Positions 21,760 through 30,027 of a stretch of DNA of 64,000 bases are shown in pieces (position 1 is the stretch's first letter; each line of letters starts with the position of its first letter). The DNA lies in assembly GCF_003265225.1 (NCBI RefSeq), contig NZ_CP022013.1, forward strand, positions 963,001-1,027,000, in the 5' to 3' direction. Origin of the DNA: Mergibacter septicus (lineage in GTDB: Bacteria > Pseudomonadota > Gammaproteobacteria > Enterobacterales > Pasteurellaceae). Both the position numbers and the translations under genes were made by a program. Below the pieces are notes generated by a model. It searched no databases, was not told the origin of the DNA, and saw only the letters and a program-made list of their open reading frames with translations.

Positions 21760-24700
21760 CTACCAAACAAAGCCAGCACCGATTGAACCACCGAGGTTAC
21801 CTCTTGAGTTACTGTTACCAGTAACTTTAATGATGATTCGTCCGTTGTCAGAGACTTTCGAGATACCAAATGCCACCGCATTTTGACCACGATATGAACC
21901 ACCTGCAACCGAGAAGGTGCTTCTACCTGCCACATTCACAGTTGGTAAACCAGCGGTTGCAATGGCACCAGCGATACCTGCTCTTAAGTCGCTACGTTCT
22001 TGATCGAACTCTGAACGTAAAGCAGCTAAATTATGTTTATTCGCCTGTACTTGATTGTTAACAATACGTAATTGGCTAACATTGACCGCATCGGTTGGGT
22101 TCACCCCTGCCGCAATATTGGTTAAGCGGCGAGTTTGCGTACCCTCTACTTTGCCTGTCATTGGGTTGTAAGCACCAGCTTTACCGAATGAAATTTCACC
22201 GATAACGTCTTTACCTACCCCTTGTAACTGCTGAACAAATTCACCAGCAATATCTGCAGCCACTTGAGTTTGTAATTCAGCAGTAGTTAAGGTTGCAACT
22301 GCACCATAACCTACGGCACCACTCATTGCATTTGTAACCACAGTGTTGCTACCTAATGCAACCGCACCGCTTGCTTTACCACTGATCATTACATTGTTAC
22401 CAATCGCAAAGACATTTTGAGTCGCACTGCTTGTCAACAAGGTATCTTTCTGTTTATCAACTTCAGTTGCTAACTCAGCGATTGTATTAACTTTGCTGTT
22501 ATCTACTTTCAGACCATCGCTACCTAACTGATTGATAATCGTATCGACTAACTCTTTTTCTGTCTTAGGTTTAGTCTGCTCACCATTATCATTTTCAGCT
22601 AGTTTCACGGCAAAGCCTTCTTGACCTAACTTAGTGATCAACTCATCAACACGTTGCTGATCTTTTTCTGCTTGAGTTAATTCAGGTTTCGCTTCAACTT
22701 TTGGCTGTTCTGCTGCTTTTTCTGCCGCTTCTTTTGCCGCTTTTTCTTCGCTCGCTTTAATGCTTGTTAGCACGCTTGCTGCTGCTTTCAAGCCATCATT
22801 GCTCACGCCGATGCTATTGCCATTACCAATGGTGTAACTGCTATCTGCATTGACATTATTGCCTTTATCATCAGAAGTACCACCAATCGAACCAGAGTTT
22901 TCCCCTGATACCACGCCTTTCGTACCGATTGCAATCGCATTACCATTCGCTTTATAAGCTATTGAACTACTTCCTAATCCTGATTGGGTTTGTTTAACTT
23001 TCTCCAAGACTTCTCTAATCGCACCGTCAACTGTATTTTGAGTAGTGCCACCAATATTAGACACAGTAACTTTCCCATCATTACTTTGTGCACCATTACC
23101 TAAAACTGTTTTAATACTCTCAGCTAAATTATGTAATTGTTTACCAGTGATCGCATCAGTTGAACTACCACTTACTACACCATCACTTAAGTTAGTGATT
23201 TTCGCTGTGCCTGAATTGTTTGCACCAACTACACTGATTGAATTATCGTTAAAGGTAAACCCTGAATTTACTGTACCATTATTTTTTCCTTTGATACTTG
23301 TACCATCAAGGTATAACTTACTGTTATAGTTGCCTACAATAACACTATCAAAGGTTGGGGCTTTTTTGATGCCAATGGTGAAGGTTGCGGTGTTGTCTGA
23401 TTTTTCTAGTTTAATGGCTAGGTTTGAACCGTCGGTGTTTTCGCCTGCATTACCAGCTGCTAATTTAACTGTATCGCCTAGCTCAACTTTTTGCGAACCA
23501 CCACTACCAGCTTCGAAGTTAAGACCTTTGTTTACTTTTTCTTCCGCTCTATTAGCCTTATCTCTTGCTTGCTCTGCTGTAGTATTTGCCTGTTGAGCTG
23601 TAGTGTTTGCCTGCTGAGCTGTAGTGTTTGCCTGTTGAGCTGTAGTGTTTGCCTGTTGAGCTGTTCCTACTAGCTTCTGTAGCTGTATTTTTGCCATATC
23701 AGCAACAGATTTCGCTTGGTTAGCTACGTCTTTTGCAGTATTAGCTGTTTGTTCTGCTCGAGTAGCCTTTTGTTGTGCTTGTTCTGCTCGAGTAGCCTTT
23801 TGTTGTGCTTGTTCTGCAGTGTTTTTAACCTCTTGTAATTGCCCAAAATTCACTGCATCAGTATCATTTACACCAGCGGCAACATTGGTGATTGTAACTC
23901 CACGACCATTAGAACTTGCATTTGTTCCAAGTAGTGTAATTTTACTATCAATAAAGCTGAAACCTGATGTAACTTGTCCACTACTTTTAGCTTGAATACT
24001 GTTTGCGGCAATTTGTAAACTATTCTGAGCGCCATTAGTGCCTACGGTAATTACACCATCTGCTTTATTAATCGCCAAGCCATTATCATTCAAGATGCTG
24101 TTACCAGCGGTTACTTTGGTAACATTAATATTCTGATTTAATGCAAATTGGACTTTGCCACCACTCTTATCAGTGATTAGGATATTGCCACTAGTACCAG
24201 TATCTGAATTAGCAACAAAATTTAACTTGTTAGTTTGAGTATTACCACTCACTCCATTAACTTGATATGTGAATTTACCACCAGCATTTTCTTTTACATA
24301 TTTAATTGCTTCTTCAATGGTAGTTTTACCAGTTCCACCGATACCTTTGCCATCTGTATTATTCAATCCAAAAGTAATAATGCCATTATTTTCTTTAGAA
24401 ACACTAAATCTATCTCTGCCTAATACTGTTTGTAAGCTATCTGTTACTCTAGTCAACTGATCATAATTGACCGCATCATTGGTAGTTGTACCCTTTGCAA
24501 CACCTGTGAGTCTAATATCAGTATTACTACCACCATTACTAAAAGTAATGGCACTACCACTCAAAGTGATTTTGCTATCTACGGATCTACCATTGGTTGA
24601 ATGTTCTAAACCAGATTTGGTTAATTTGGTAAATTCATTACCCTCTTTTGCCGTAACAGTTTTAAATTCTGGGGTTTCGGTTAAACCGATAGTGATCGTT

Positions 24701-27700
24701 CCTTGACGATCATTTAATTGATACTTAGTTTTTAAATTACTACCTTTGAAACCATTCTCTATATCCCCTTCTGTAATTTTTAGACTAGTACCAAGTATTT
24801 GTTTACCCCCTGTTGCACTACTAGCAGAGAATGCATAGCCACCATTTACTGCTGTGATTAAATCATCAATGGTAGCTTTGAAAGTGGTTTTTCCTCGAGT
24901 AGGAGGATTGTTAGTTACACCAACAGCGTCTACAGGGGCAAAAGTTGGTAAAGTAAAATCTTTGTTAAAATTACCATTTAAACCTAAAATAGTTATTCCT
25001 AACTGGTGTAATTGAGCAGCATTGACAGCATCAGACGAAGTTTCATATATAAGCCCCTTATCTACTCCTGTAAGAGTAATATTATCTCTACCACCTTGAA
25101 AGTTTTTCAAAGTAATAATTTTATTACGTGTAAACTCAATCCCTGTTCCCTGAATACCTTCTCCCCAAGCCTGAATACTGTTTTTATTGATAAAAAGGTT
25201 TTTACCACTTGCTTTACCTATATTAATACCTTCCGATCCAGCAACCCCACTTAATTTAATACCAAAATTACTTCCCATTACATTCGTGCCAGCCTCATTA
25301 GTATCGGCACCTAAATATAAATAAGTTGGGGTGATAACAGCAGTGTTTTGAGTCGAAGCACTCTTATCATAACCTTGTCCACTACTTACCACAATCGAAC
25401 TGATATTTCCAAAAGGTAGGGCATCACCAAGTGGGGTGACATTTTTATTTCCTGTCGCCCCATTTAAAACAGAAACATTACTTCCATTAATTGGCATTGC
25501 TGCTGGGTTTTTCGGACCTATTAATACTTTATCAACAGGAACAGAACTTGTTCCAAATAATGGTTCACCATTGGCTGTATTTACTGGATAAAAATTACCT
25601 TGATCATAAACCAACTTAATTTTATTTCCAGTAGAATCAATGGTATAGTAAACTAAATTTGGTTCAGTTTTGGTGAACTCTAACGCACGCAATTGTCCGA
25701 CAGTGGCAACGTCGGTATCTAATGCTCCCGGGGCAACATTGATAATTCGGCGTAAGCCTACTTCATCTTTATTCCTATTATTCTTTATCCAACCACCAAC
25801 AGAGATTACCCCTGCACTGTTATCGACTGGAATCACATAACTTGAACCGACAGGAACATAACCGGGTAATCTTGTAGCATCTTGCCCTCTATCCGTATCT
25901 AAAGTAGGTGAAAAGTTTTTTTGTGAGGCTCTTGAACTAGCTGTTTGTGGTATATAAAGATAAGTAGTGGTTGATTGGAAACCTAGTGCAACTGAGTTAT
26001 TCATACTTACTTTTGCCTGATTTCCTAATGCCATTGAACTCGTTACTTCATTTTCAACTTTTGCATTAGTACCAAAAGCAACCGAGTTTTTAGCTTGTTT
26101 ACCAACAATAGCATTTGAACCAAAGGCAATTGAATTTTCGGCATTGCCTTTACTCTGCTCACCACTATTCATTCCACCTTGTCCAATTTTTGCATTGTCA
26201 CCAATAACAATTGCCCCACCAGAACCAGCATAAAGTTGAGCATTATTCCCAAACACTAAGGAATTATCTGAATAATTTAGCGTTTTTGCATTTGAACCAA
26301 TGACTACCGAGTTAGAAGATGAGGTTTCAGCTTTAAAACCGAAAGCAATATTATTCCCTAAAGACTGATTAATTTTAGCATAGGCACCAAGTGCGACTGA
26401 GTTAGGGCTACCACTTACTGAGGTAAATGCCCCTCCAGCAAAAGAATTTTGACTTCCTTTTACCGCTGCAAAGGTTCCGACTGCAGTTGAATTAGGTTTA
26501 TCCTGACCATCATTCCCAAATCTGCCAGAGACATAAGCTCCAACCCCAATAGCAGCAGAATTTACTCCGCCAGCTTGCACTGAGGAATAAGAACCAAAGG
26601 CAAATGAGTTATCTGCATCGGCTAAGGCTGCATAACCAAGTGCAATACTGTTTTTCTTTACTGCAAAGGATTTATTCCCAATTACAATCCCGTTACTAGC
26701 ATCAAAAAAACGTGATGTTTTCTTAATAGCAACATCACCTACAGTAAAATAAGTTGTACCCTCAGAATATAAAGGTAAACTACTAACAGCAACTGAATTA
26801 TCACCATCATTACCATATTGAAAATATGTAGCATATCCAGTATCAAATGTTGAAAAAGCTTGATTAATATCACTATTCCGTTCATCGACTATAGTTCTAC
26901 TCAAATCATTATACTTTGATACTAAGGTACTAGTTTTACTTACATCAAAATAAGCATTGGCAGCAACTTCACGTCCAATTGCAATTGAACCTTCCCCGAC
27001 TGCTTTGGCATCATAACCGTATGCCATCGATCCTATTGCAGAAGCTTCAGTTAAGTTACCCACCGACACAGAGTTGCCTGAGAATACCCGAGAGTTTCGT
27101 CCAACCGCAATTCCCCCTTTTGCTCCAACATCAACATAGGATAAAAAACCGACTGCGGTTGATTCATCAGATAAACCCAATGATAAAGCACCCAATGCAG
27201 TTGAAGTATCCCCTAATGCTAATGATCGTGTACCAATAGCAATCGCTCCCCGCCCAGCGGCATAAGTAGGGGAGAAAATTCTATAATCATAACCATTTCT
27301 ATTCCCATAACTATTTAAAAATGCAGTTTCATTAGTAAAAAATGGATTTACTCCTCCTTTACGGAGATATAATCGCTCAAAAATTCTTAGATCTGGAAAT
27401 TTTAACCCATATCTTCTTTTAGCTGTTTCAGCGCTAATAAACCCATCTTGAGCTGAATAATTAATACTAAAGTTATTATCACTAATTAAATCGTCTCCTC
27501 CTAAGGCAATACTACCAGTTCCCCAAGCATAAACGTTCGAACCTAACGCAATTGCTTGCCCATTTGCCCCGGATTTATGCCCAACTACTGTGGCTTCTCC
27601 TCTGGCAATAGCCTCTCGTCCAATCGCAACATTATTTCCTTCTTTTGCTTTCGCTTGATAACCTATTGCCACTGATCCTTCACCTAAATTATTACCATCA

Positions 27701-28032
27701 GTATAACCATCTTTAGCTTCATTTGGAGAATTTAACCCTACAGCTTTTTGAGCTTTTGGAAGATTAGTTTGATCTCCCCAACCACCTGAAGAAATATTTC
27801 CCAAAGATATCGTAACAAATCTTGCTTCTGCCGTATGTGGCATAAGGTTTAGAAAGAGAGAGAAAGATAGTAAAGAAAGAGTGAAAGGGAAGGATTGGCG
27901 TGTTAATGATTTTTTACTGTCTGCACGCTTGATCTGGCTGCTGCGTTCCTTGCCCTGCCCAGAAGCCAATTCAGACACCGCCATAAAGACACCTAGTGCC
28001 TTATTATAGATGACCTTAAAAATCTTATTCAT
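21760..28032 (-). CDS. Giant trimeric autotransporter adhesin (YadA/Hia/Hsf type)
   Basis: 2090 residues. It starts with an extended signal peptide region (MNKIFKVIYNKALGVFMAVS, then ELASGQGK) and a hydrophobic core ending in HTAEA (about residue 70). Residues about 90-720 are dense YadA-head repeats (patterns such as SVAIGYQAKA, NSVALGAYAKI). Then come neck and stalk repeats (TDAVNFGQLQEV, TNDAVNYDQLTRV), coiled coil with heptads about 1440-1500, and a C-terminal membrane anchor of about 70 residues ending FGISKVSDNGRIIIKVTGN and GAGFVW. The family forms trimeric surface fibres that bind host tissue. AGGAG precedes the ATG. No frameshift is seen. It stands alone, flanked by toxin-antitoxin modules. 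Confidence 0.95.
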   Translation of the reverse strand: MNKIFKVIYNKALGVFMAVSELASGQGKERSSQIKRADSKKSLTRQSFPFTLSLLSFSLFLNLMPHTAEARFVTISLGNISSGGWGDQTNLPKAQKAVGLNSPNEAKDGYTDGNNLGEGSVAIGYQAKAKEGNNVAIGREAIARGEATVVGHKSGANGQAIALGSNVYAWGTGSIALGGDDLISDNNFSINYSAQDGFISAETAKRRYGLKFPDLRIFERLYLRKGGVNPFFTNETAFLNSYGNRNGYDYRIFSPTYAAGRGAIAIGTRSLALGDTSTALGALSLGLSDESTAVGFLSYVDVGAKGGIAVGRNSRVFSGNSVSVGNLTEASAIGSMAYGYDAKAVGEGSIAIGREVAANAYFDVSKTSTLVSKYNDLSRTIVDERNSDINQAFSTFDTGYATYFQYGNDGDNSVAVSSLPLYSEGTTYFTVGDVAIKKTSRFFDASNGIVIGNKSFAVKKNSIALGYAALADADNSFAFGSYSSVQAGGVNSAAIGVGAYVSGRFGNDGQDKPNSTAVGTFAAVKGSQNSFAGGAFTSVSGSPNSVALGAYAKINQSLGNNIAFGFKAETSSSNSVVIGSNAKTLNYSDNSLVFGNNAQLYAGSGGAIVIGDNAKIGQGGMNSGEQSKGNAENSIAFGSNAIVGKQAKNSVAFGTNAKVENEVTSSMALGNQAKVSMNNSVALGFQSTTTYLYIPQTASSRASQKNFSPTLDTDRGQDATRLPGYVPVGSSYVIPVDNSAGVISVGGWIKNNRNKDEVGLRRIINVAPGALDTDVATVGQLRALEFTKTEPNLVYYTIDSTGNKIKLVYDQGNFYPVNTANGEPLFGTSSVPVDKVLIGPKNPAAMPINGSNVSVLNGATGNKNVTPLGDALPFGNISSIVVSSGQGYDKSASTQNTAVITPTYLYLGADTNEAGTNVMGSNFGIKLSGVAGSEGINIGKASGKNLFINKNSIQAWGEGIQGTGIEFTRNKIITLKNFQGGRDNITLTGVDKGLIYETSSDAVNAAQLHQLGITILGLNGNFNKDFTLPTFAPVDAVGVTNNPPTRGKTTFKATIDDLITAVNGGYAFSASSATGGKQILGTSLKITEGDIENGFKGSNLKTKYQLNDRQGTITIGLTETPEFKTVTAKEGNEFTKLTKSGLEHSTNGRSVDSKITLSGSAITFSNGGSNTDIRLTGVAKGTTTNDAVNYDQLTRVTDSLQTVLGRDRFSVSKENNGIITFGLNNTDGKGIGGTGKTTIEEAIKYVKENAGGKFTYQVNGVSGNTQTNKLNFVANSDTGTSGNILITDKSGGKVQFALNQNINVTKVTAGNSILNDNGLAINKADGVITVGTNGAQNSLQIAANSIQAKSSGQVTSGFSFIDSKITLLGTNASSNGRGVTITNVAAGVNDTDAVNFGQLQEVKNTAEQAQQKATRAEQAQQKATRAEQTANTAKDVANQAKSVADMAKIQLQKLVGTAQQANTTAQQANTTAQQANTTAQQANTTAEQARDKANRAEEKVNKGLNFEAGSGGSQKVELGDTVKLAAGNAGENTDGSNLAIKLEKSDNTATFTIGIKKAPTFDSVIVGNYNSKLYLDGTSIKGKNNGTVNSGFTFNDNSISVVGANNSGTAKITNLSDGVVSGSSTDAITGKQLHNLAESIKTVLGNGAQSNDGKVTVSNIGGTTQNTVDGAIREVLEKVKQTQSGLGSSSIAYKANGNAIAIGTKGVVSGENSGSIGGTSDDKGNNVNADSSYTIGNGNSIGVSNDGLKAAASVLTSIKASEEKAAKEAAEKAAEQPKVEAKPELTQAEKDQQRVDELITKLGQEGFAVKLAENDNGEQTKPKTEKELVDTIINQLGSDGLKVDNSKVNTIAELATEVDKQKDTLLTSSATQNVFAIGNNVMISGKASGAVALGSNTVVTNAMSGAVGYGAVATLTTAELQTQVAADIAGEFVQQLQGVGKDVIGEISFGKAGAYNPMTGKVEGTQTRRLTNIAAGVNPTDAVNVSQLRIVNNQVQANKHNLAALRSEFDQERSDLRAGIAGAIATAGLPTVNVAGRSTFSVAGGSYRGQNAVAFGISKVSDNGRIIIKVTGNSNSRGNLGGSIGAGFVW
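23576..23659 (-). repeat. 21-bp tandem repeat (four units) inside the adhesin stalk
   Basis: Four head-to-tail 21-bp units with only one or two base differences, encoding a TAQQANT heptad four times. A change of copy number would keep the frame and lengthen or shorten the coiled-coil stalk by one heptad per unit. Confidence 0.9.
23751..23817 (-). repeat. 30-bp tandem repeat (2.2 units) inside the adhesin stalk
   Basis: Two identical 30-bp units (23751-23780 and 23781-23810) plus 7 bp of a third, encoding AEQAQQKATR twice. Identity at DNA level indicates recent duplication. Confidence 0.9.
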
Positions 28033-28471
28033 GACAAAACTCCTAACAAATTTAAATTTTTTTAAAATACTTTTAGCCCTCCAAAGGAGAGCGATTAAAT
28101 TGGATTAAATTAAAAATTGATAAAAAAAGATTATTCCCGCCATTTTAAACCTATACACTCAAAAAAATAATGGTTAATTTCTTTCAATTTAATAGGTTGG
28201 ATATGAGTGATACCGATTATTTAAAATTTAGCCAGTAAACTTTTTCTGTTATTAATACTTTTTATTAAGCTGTAGTATATAATAAATACAATAAATTTTC
28301 CAGTTTTTATACTATTAATCTGTTTTTGCCTTTTATAACAGGACGTTATACTGATAAAATGATAATAAATAGATATAAATATTATTTTTGTAAATTTAAA
28401 GTAAGATGAATTAAAGTGAATTAGAAGGTTAGAAAATGGGTTATTTCACCACTTTACAATGCCATTACGCT
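28033..28471. other. AT-rich intergenic region upstream of the adhesin gene
   Basis: No ORF with coding character. On the minus strand it must hold the adhesin promoter; several TATAAT-like hexamers make a firm choice impossible. I see no homopolymer or short simple repeat of the kind that phase-varies adhesins in this family. Confidence 0.5.
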
Positions 28472-28509
28472 ATCCCCTTGTTGACAAGCGAAAGGGGATT
28501 TTTTATGAT
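28472..28509 (+). promoter_or_regulatory. Strong sigma-70 promoter with an inverted repeat around the -35
   Basis: TTGACA (28481-28486), 17-bp spacer, TATGAT (28504-28509). ATCCCCTT (28472-28479) and AAGGGGAT (28492-28499) form an 8-bp inverted repeat that encloses the -35. The promoter is closely similar to the one at 29780-29808. Confidence 0.8.
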
Positions 28510-28515
28510 GAAAGA

Positions 28516-28626
28516 AGTTGGCGTTTCGCTGCCGTAAATGCGAGTCTTACCAATAGGCGTTTCGCTGCCGTGAATGCGAGTCTTAAAGTTAGAAAAAGAG
28601 TGGATTTTTTTATCTGCTCTTTTTTG
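28516..28626 (+). ncRNA. Predicted small RNA with tandem 36-nt repeat and terminator
   Basis: Starting about 7 bp after the -10 box and ending at a clear terminator: AAAAAGAG-TG-GAT pairs with ATC-TG-CTCTTTTT (28593-28605 with 28612-28625, two G-U pairs). The body, about 110 nt, is mainly two copies of a 30-bp element. No Ibs-like ORF lies on the opposite strand. I see a transcription unit, not a known RNA family; the function is unknown. Tiny ORFs in the repeat exist only because the unit is 12 codons long. Confidence 0.6.
28520..28585 (+). repeat. Tandem 36-bp repeat, two units
   Basis: A 30-bp element beginning GGCGTTTCGCTGCCG and ending ATGCGAGTCTTA occurs at 28520-28549 and 28556-28585, one mismatch, 6-bp spacer (period 36 bp). 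A degenerate relative is seen at about 30787-30851. Confidence 0.88.
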
Positions 28627-28643
28627 CTATCAGGGGTTTAAAA

Positions 28644-28766
28644 ATGCCTCTTCGTTTAAACAATATTTTAAAAGCCTATAATTTAGTTGTGGACTTTTTA
28701 TTTATGTTTTTGACAGAGGCTTGTGTAAAGTTGTTGGCTGCTGAAGAAAAGTATTGGAAAAGATGA
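28644..28766 (+). CDS. Possible 40-residue protein of unknown function
   Basis: ATG 28644 with an AGGGG ribosome site 5-9 bp upstream gives a 40-residue product starting MPLRLNNILKAYNLVVDFLF and ending AAEEKYWKR: an amphipathic or partly hydrophobic N-terminal half and a charged tail. I do not recognise it. It begins 18 bp after the small-RNA terminator and ends in a perfect 9-bp hairpin (ATGGGGAAC / GTTCCCCAT, 28766-28787). It could be a real small gene or chance. Confidence 0.35.
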   Translation: MPLRLNNILKAYNLVVDFLFMFLTEACVKLLAAEEKYWKR

Positions 28767-28932
28767 TGGGGAACTAATGTTCCCCATTATGGTGTTAGCC
28801 GCTGCCTAACGCATCAATATTGCTCATTATAAGCTAGCCTTGGTGCCGGCTCGTGCGGATCCCTGCTTTGTTTTAAGACCGAGGGGACATTTACCCTGTC
28901 TGTGGAAAATTTTACTCTTTTAAGTCCAAAAA
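28767..28932. other. Intergenic region with dyads, no recognised gene
   Basis: Besides the GGGGAAC/GTTCCCC hairpin there is a GTTAG/CTAAC dyad (about 28795-28810). Neither is followed by a convincing T run. Base composition is more GC-rich than the flanks. No coding frame of note; it lies downstream of the minus-strand phosphoribosyltransferase gene. Confidence 0.45.
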
Positions 28933-29646
28933 TCAAACATATTTTTTGGATAGTGGGCTAAATAGTGTTAATGCAGAAATACTGATAACTTGTGGTGAAT
29001 ATTGTTCAATCAATGTTTTTGCTCGCTTTAAGGTTGTGCCAGAAGTATAAACATCATCAATGAGTAGAACATTGCTAATATTTGTAGGAAGACTAACCTT
29101 TTTTACACTTAAAATTGGGATATATATTCTATCTTTGGGGGTTAATCCTTTAATAGTTAGATTTTTCATATCTCTTTGAATAGCTGTTTTTATCCGCTGT
29201 TTAATAGCTGAATTAATATGGGGATTATTTATAATTTCATCAATAGCGTCTTGGGGAGTATTTTTCATTAGATAATCTGTAACTATATGAACTTTATATA
29301 GTTCTCCTATAATCTTTGCTAATTTATAGCCGATATTATGCTTAGAAGGTATTACAATTACAGTATCAAATGGAAAATTAGATTTAAAATGGTCTTTTAT
29401 ACTATTTCGTGCATACAAAAATAATTTTTTAATAGTTTCCTCATCAGAAAATAATCCATCACTTTTCTTTAAGGCATATAACATTGGGCAATTATCTCCT
29501 AAAGGGCGACCTGCTCTTCTTTTTTCTTTTTTCCTTTTTATAATTGAGTAAAGATTTGCATCTACCTCCCACTTATATTGTAGTATTTGTTGAGGCTTCT
29601 CAGATTCAATTTTTACACAATTATTTTTATCAATAAAAAATTTCAT
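28933..29646 (-). CDS. ComF-like phosphoribosyltransferase-domain protein
   Basis: 237 residues from ATG 29646 (a TTG at 29679 would add 11). The C-terminal half is a type I PRTase fold: strand FDTVIVIPSKHNIGYKLAKI, helical insert, and the PRPP motif VLLIDDVYTSGTTLKRA (about residues 190-206). The N-terminal 70 residues are basic, with KRKKEKRRAGRPLGDNCPML, and lack the zinc-finger cysteines of true ComF competence proteins. Low GC and its position between small-RNA loci suggest an acquired gene. Enzyme activity on a base, nucleotide hydrolysis or a competence role are all open. Confidence 0.65.
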   Translation of the reverse strand: MKFFIDKNNCVKIESEKPQQILQYKWEVDANLYSIIKRKKEKRRAGRPLGDNCPMLYALKKSDGLFSDEETIKKLFLYARNSIKDHFKSNFPFDTVIVIPSKHNIGYKLAKIIGELYKVHIVTDYLMKNTPQDAIDEIINNPHINSAIKQRIKTAIQRDMKNLTIKGLTPKDRIYIPILSVKKVSLPTNISNVLLIDDVYTSGTTLKRAKTLIEQYSPQVISISALTLFSPLSKKYV

Positions 29647-29779
29647 ATTCAAAATATTTGTTTTAACGAGATAAACCAATGATAAATAAAATCATATTTC
29701 TTCATACCATCTTTGTAAAGATACTCTCTTCTTTCTCTGATGTTACCTCACAGAAGGTACTTTAGCCCAATTTGTATCC

Positions 29780-29808
29780 TTGACAAGCGGAGTATGATTT
29801 TTTATGAT
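29780..29808 (+). promoter_or_regulatory. Strong promoter of the Sib-like antisense RNA
   Basis: TTGACA (29780-29785), 17-bp spacer, TATGAT (29803-29808). The whole stretch from TTGACAAGCG to TTTTTTATGAT matches the promoter at 28481-28509 with few changes, so the two loci share ancestry at least in their promoters. Confidence 0.82.
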
Positions 29809-29814
29809 TTGAAG

Positions 29815-30012
29815 AACTAGGGAGTGGAGACTCCCTAGATTATCGCTAATTACTAGTAAGCTGGTACGCAAACTAGCAATAAAACAACGATAAGGATAAT
29901 ACGTATTAGCATATCATTATCCTCTTCGTTTGTAAGGTTTAAGCCTTACGCTCACTTTCAAGATATGGCTTGAAAGTGAAATGATACTAAAAAACCGCCT
30001 AATGGCGGTTTT
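29815..30012 (+). ncRNA. Sib-like antisense antitoxin RNA (predicted, about 198 nt)
   Basis: Runs from the promoter at 29780-29808 to the terminator at 29991-30012, fully covering the toxin ORF on the other strand. It is rich in hairpins: CTAGGGAGT/ACTCCCTAG (29817-29838), AGGATAAT/ATTATCCT (29893-29923), GTAAGG/CCTTAC (29932-29949), an 11-bp stem TCACTTTCAAG/CTTGAAAGTGA (29952-29979), then the terminator. Opposed orientation, strong promoter, structure and a tiny hydrophobic ORF on the complement are the plan of E. coli Ibs/Sib loci, where Sib is about 140 nt. Confidence 0.75.
29853..29912 (-). CDS. Ibs-like type I toxin, 19-residue membrane peptide
   Basis: ATG 29912 encodes MLIRIILIVVLLLVCVPAY. 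From memory E. coli IbsC is MMRLVIILIVLLLISFSAY: same length, same Leu/Ile/Val core, same basic residue near the start, same Ala-Tyr end. A good ribosome site, AGAGGA, lies 9 bp upstream. The toxin mRNA would end at the CTAGGGAGT/ACTCCCTAG hairpin (29817-29838), followed by TTCTT. Members insert in and depolarise the inner membrane when the Sib RNA is missing. The assignment is by similarity and layout; chance is unlikely given both. Confidence 0.75.
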   Translation of the reverse strand: MLIRIILIVVLLLVCVPAY

Positions 30013-30017
30013 ATTTT
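29991..30017. terminator. Bidirectional terminator (antisense RNA and hicB)
   Basis: Perfect 9-bp stem AAAACCGCC / GGCGGTTTT with TAAT loop. The T run on the plus strand ends the antisense RNA, and that on the minus strand ends hicAB, whose stop lies 16 bp away. Confidence 0.88.
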
Positions 30018-30027
30018 GGATTATCGA

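Noticed and set aside
28459-28641. 60-residue plus-strand ORF across promoter and repeat
   Set aside because: It crosses the -35/-10 boxes, the repeat and the terminator, so a protein is unlikely.
28505-28660. Tandem micro-ORFs in the 36-bp repeat (repeated MRVL...GVSLP reading)
   Set aside because: The repeat unit is 36 bp, so any frame repeats; the first ATGs lie inside the -10 box and would not be transcribed from it.
28789-28815. Integron attC-like site (GTTAG...CTAAC with GCCTAAC)
   Set aside because: The dyad is too short, and the paired R/L box layout and any integrase or cassette array are absent.
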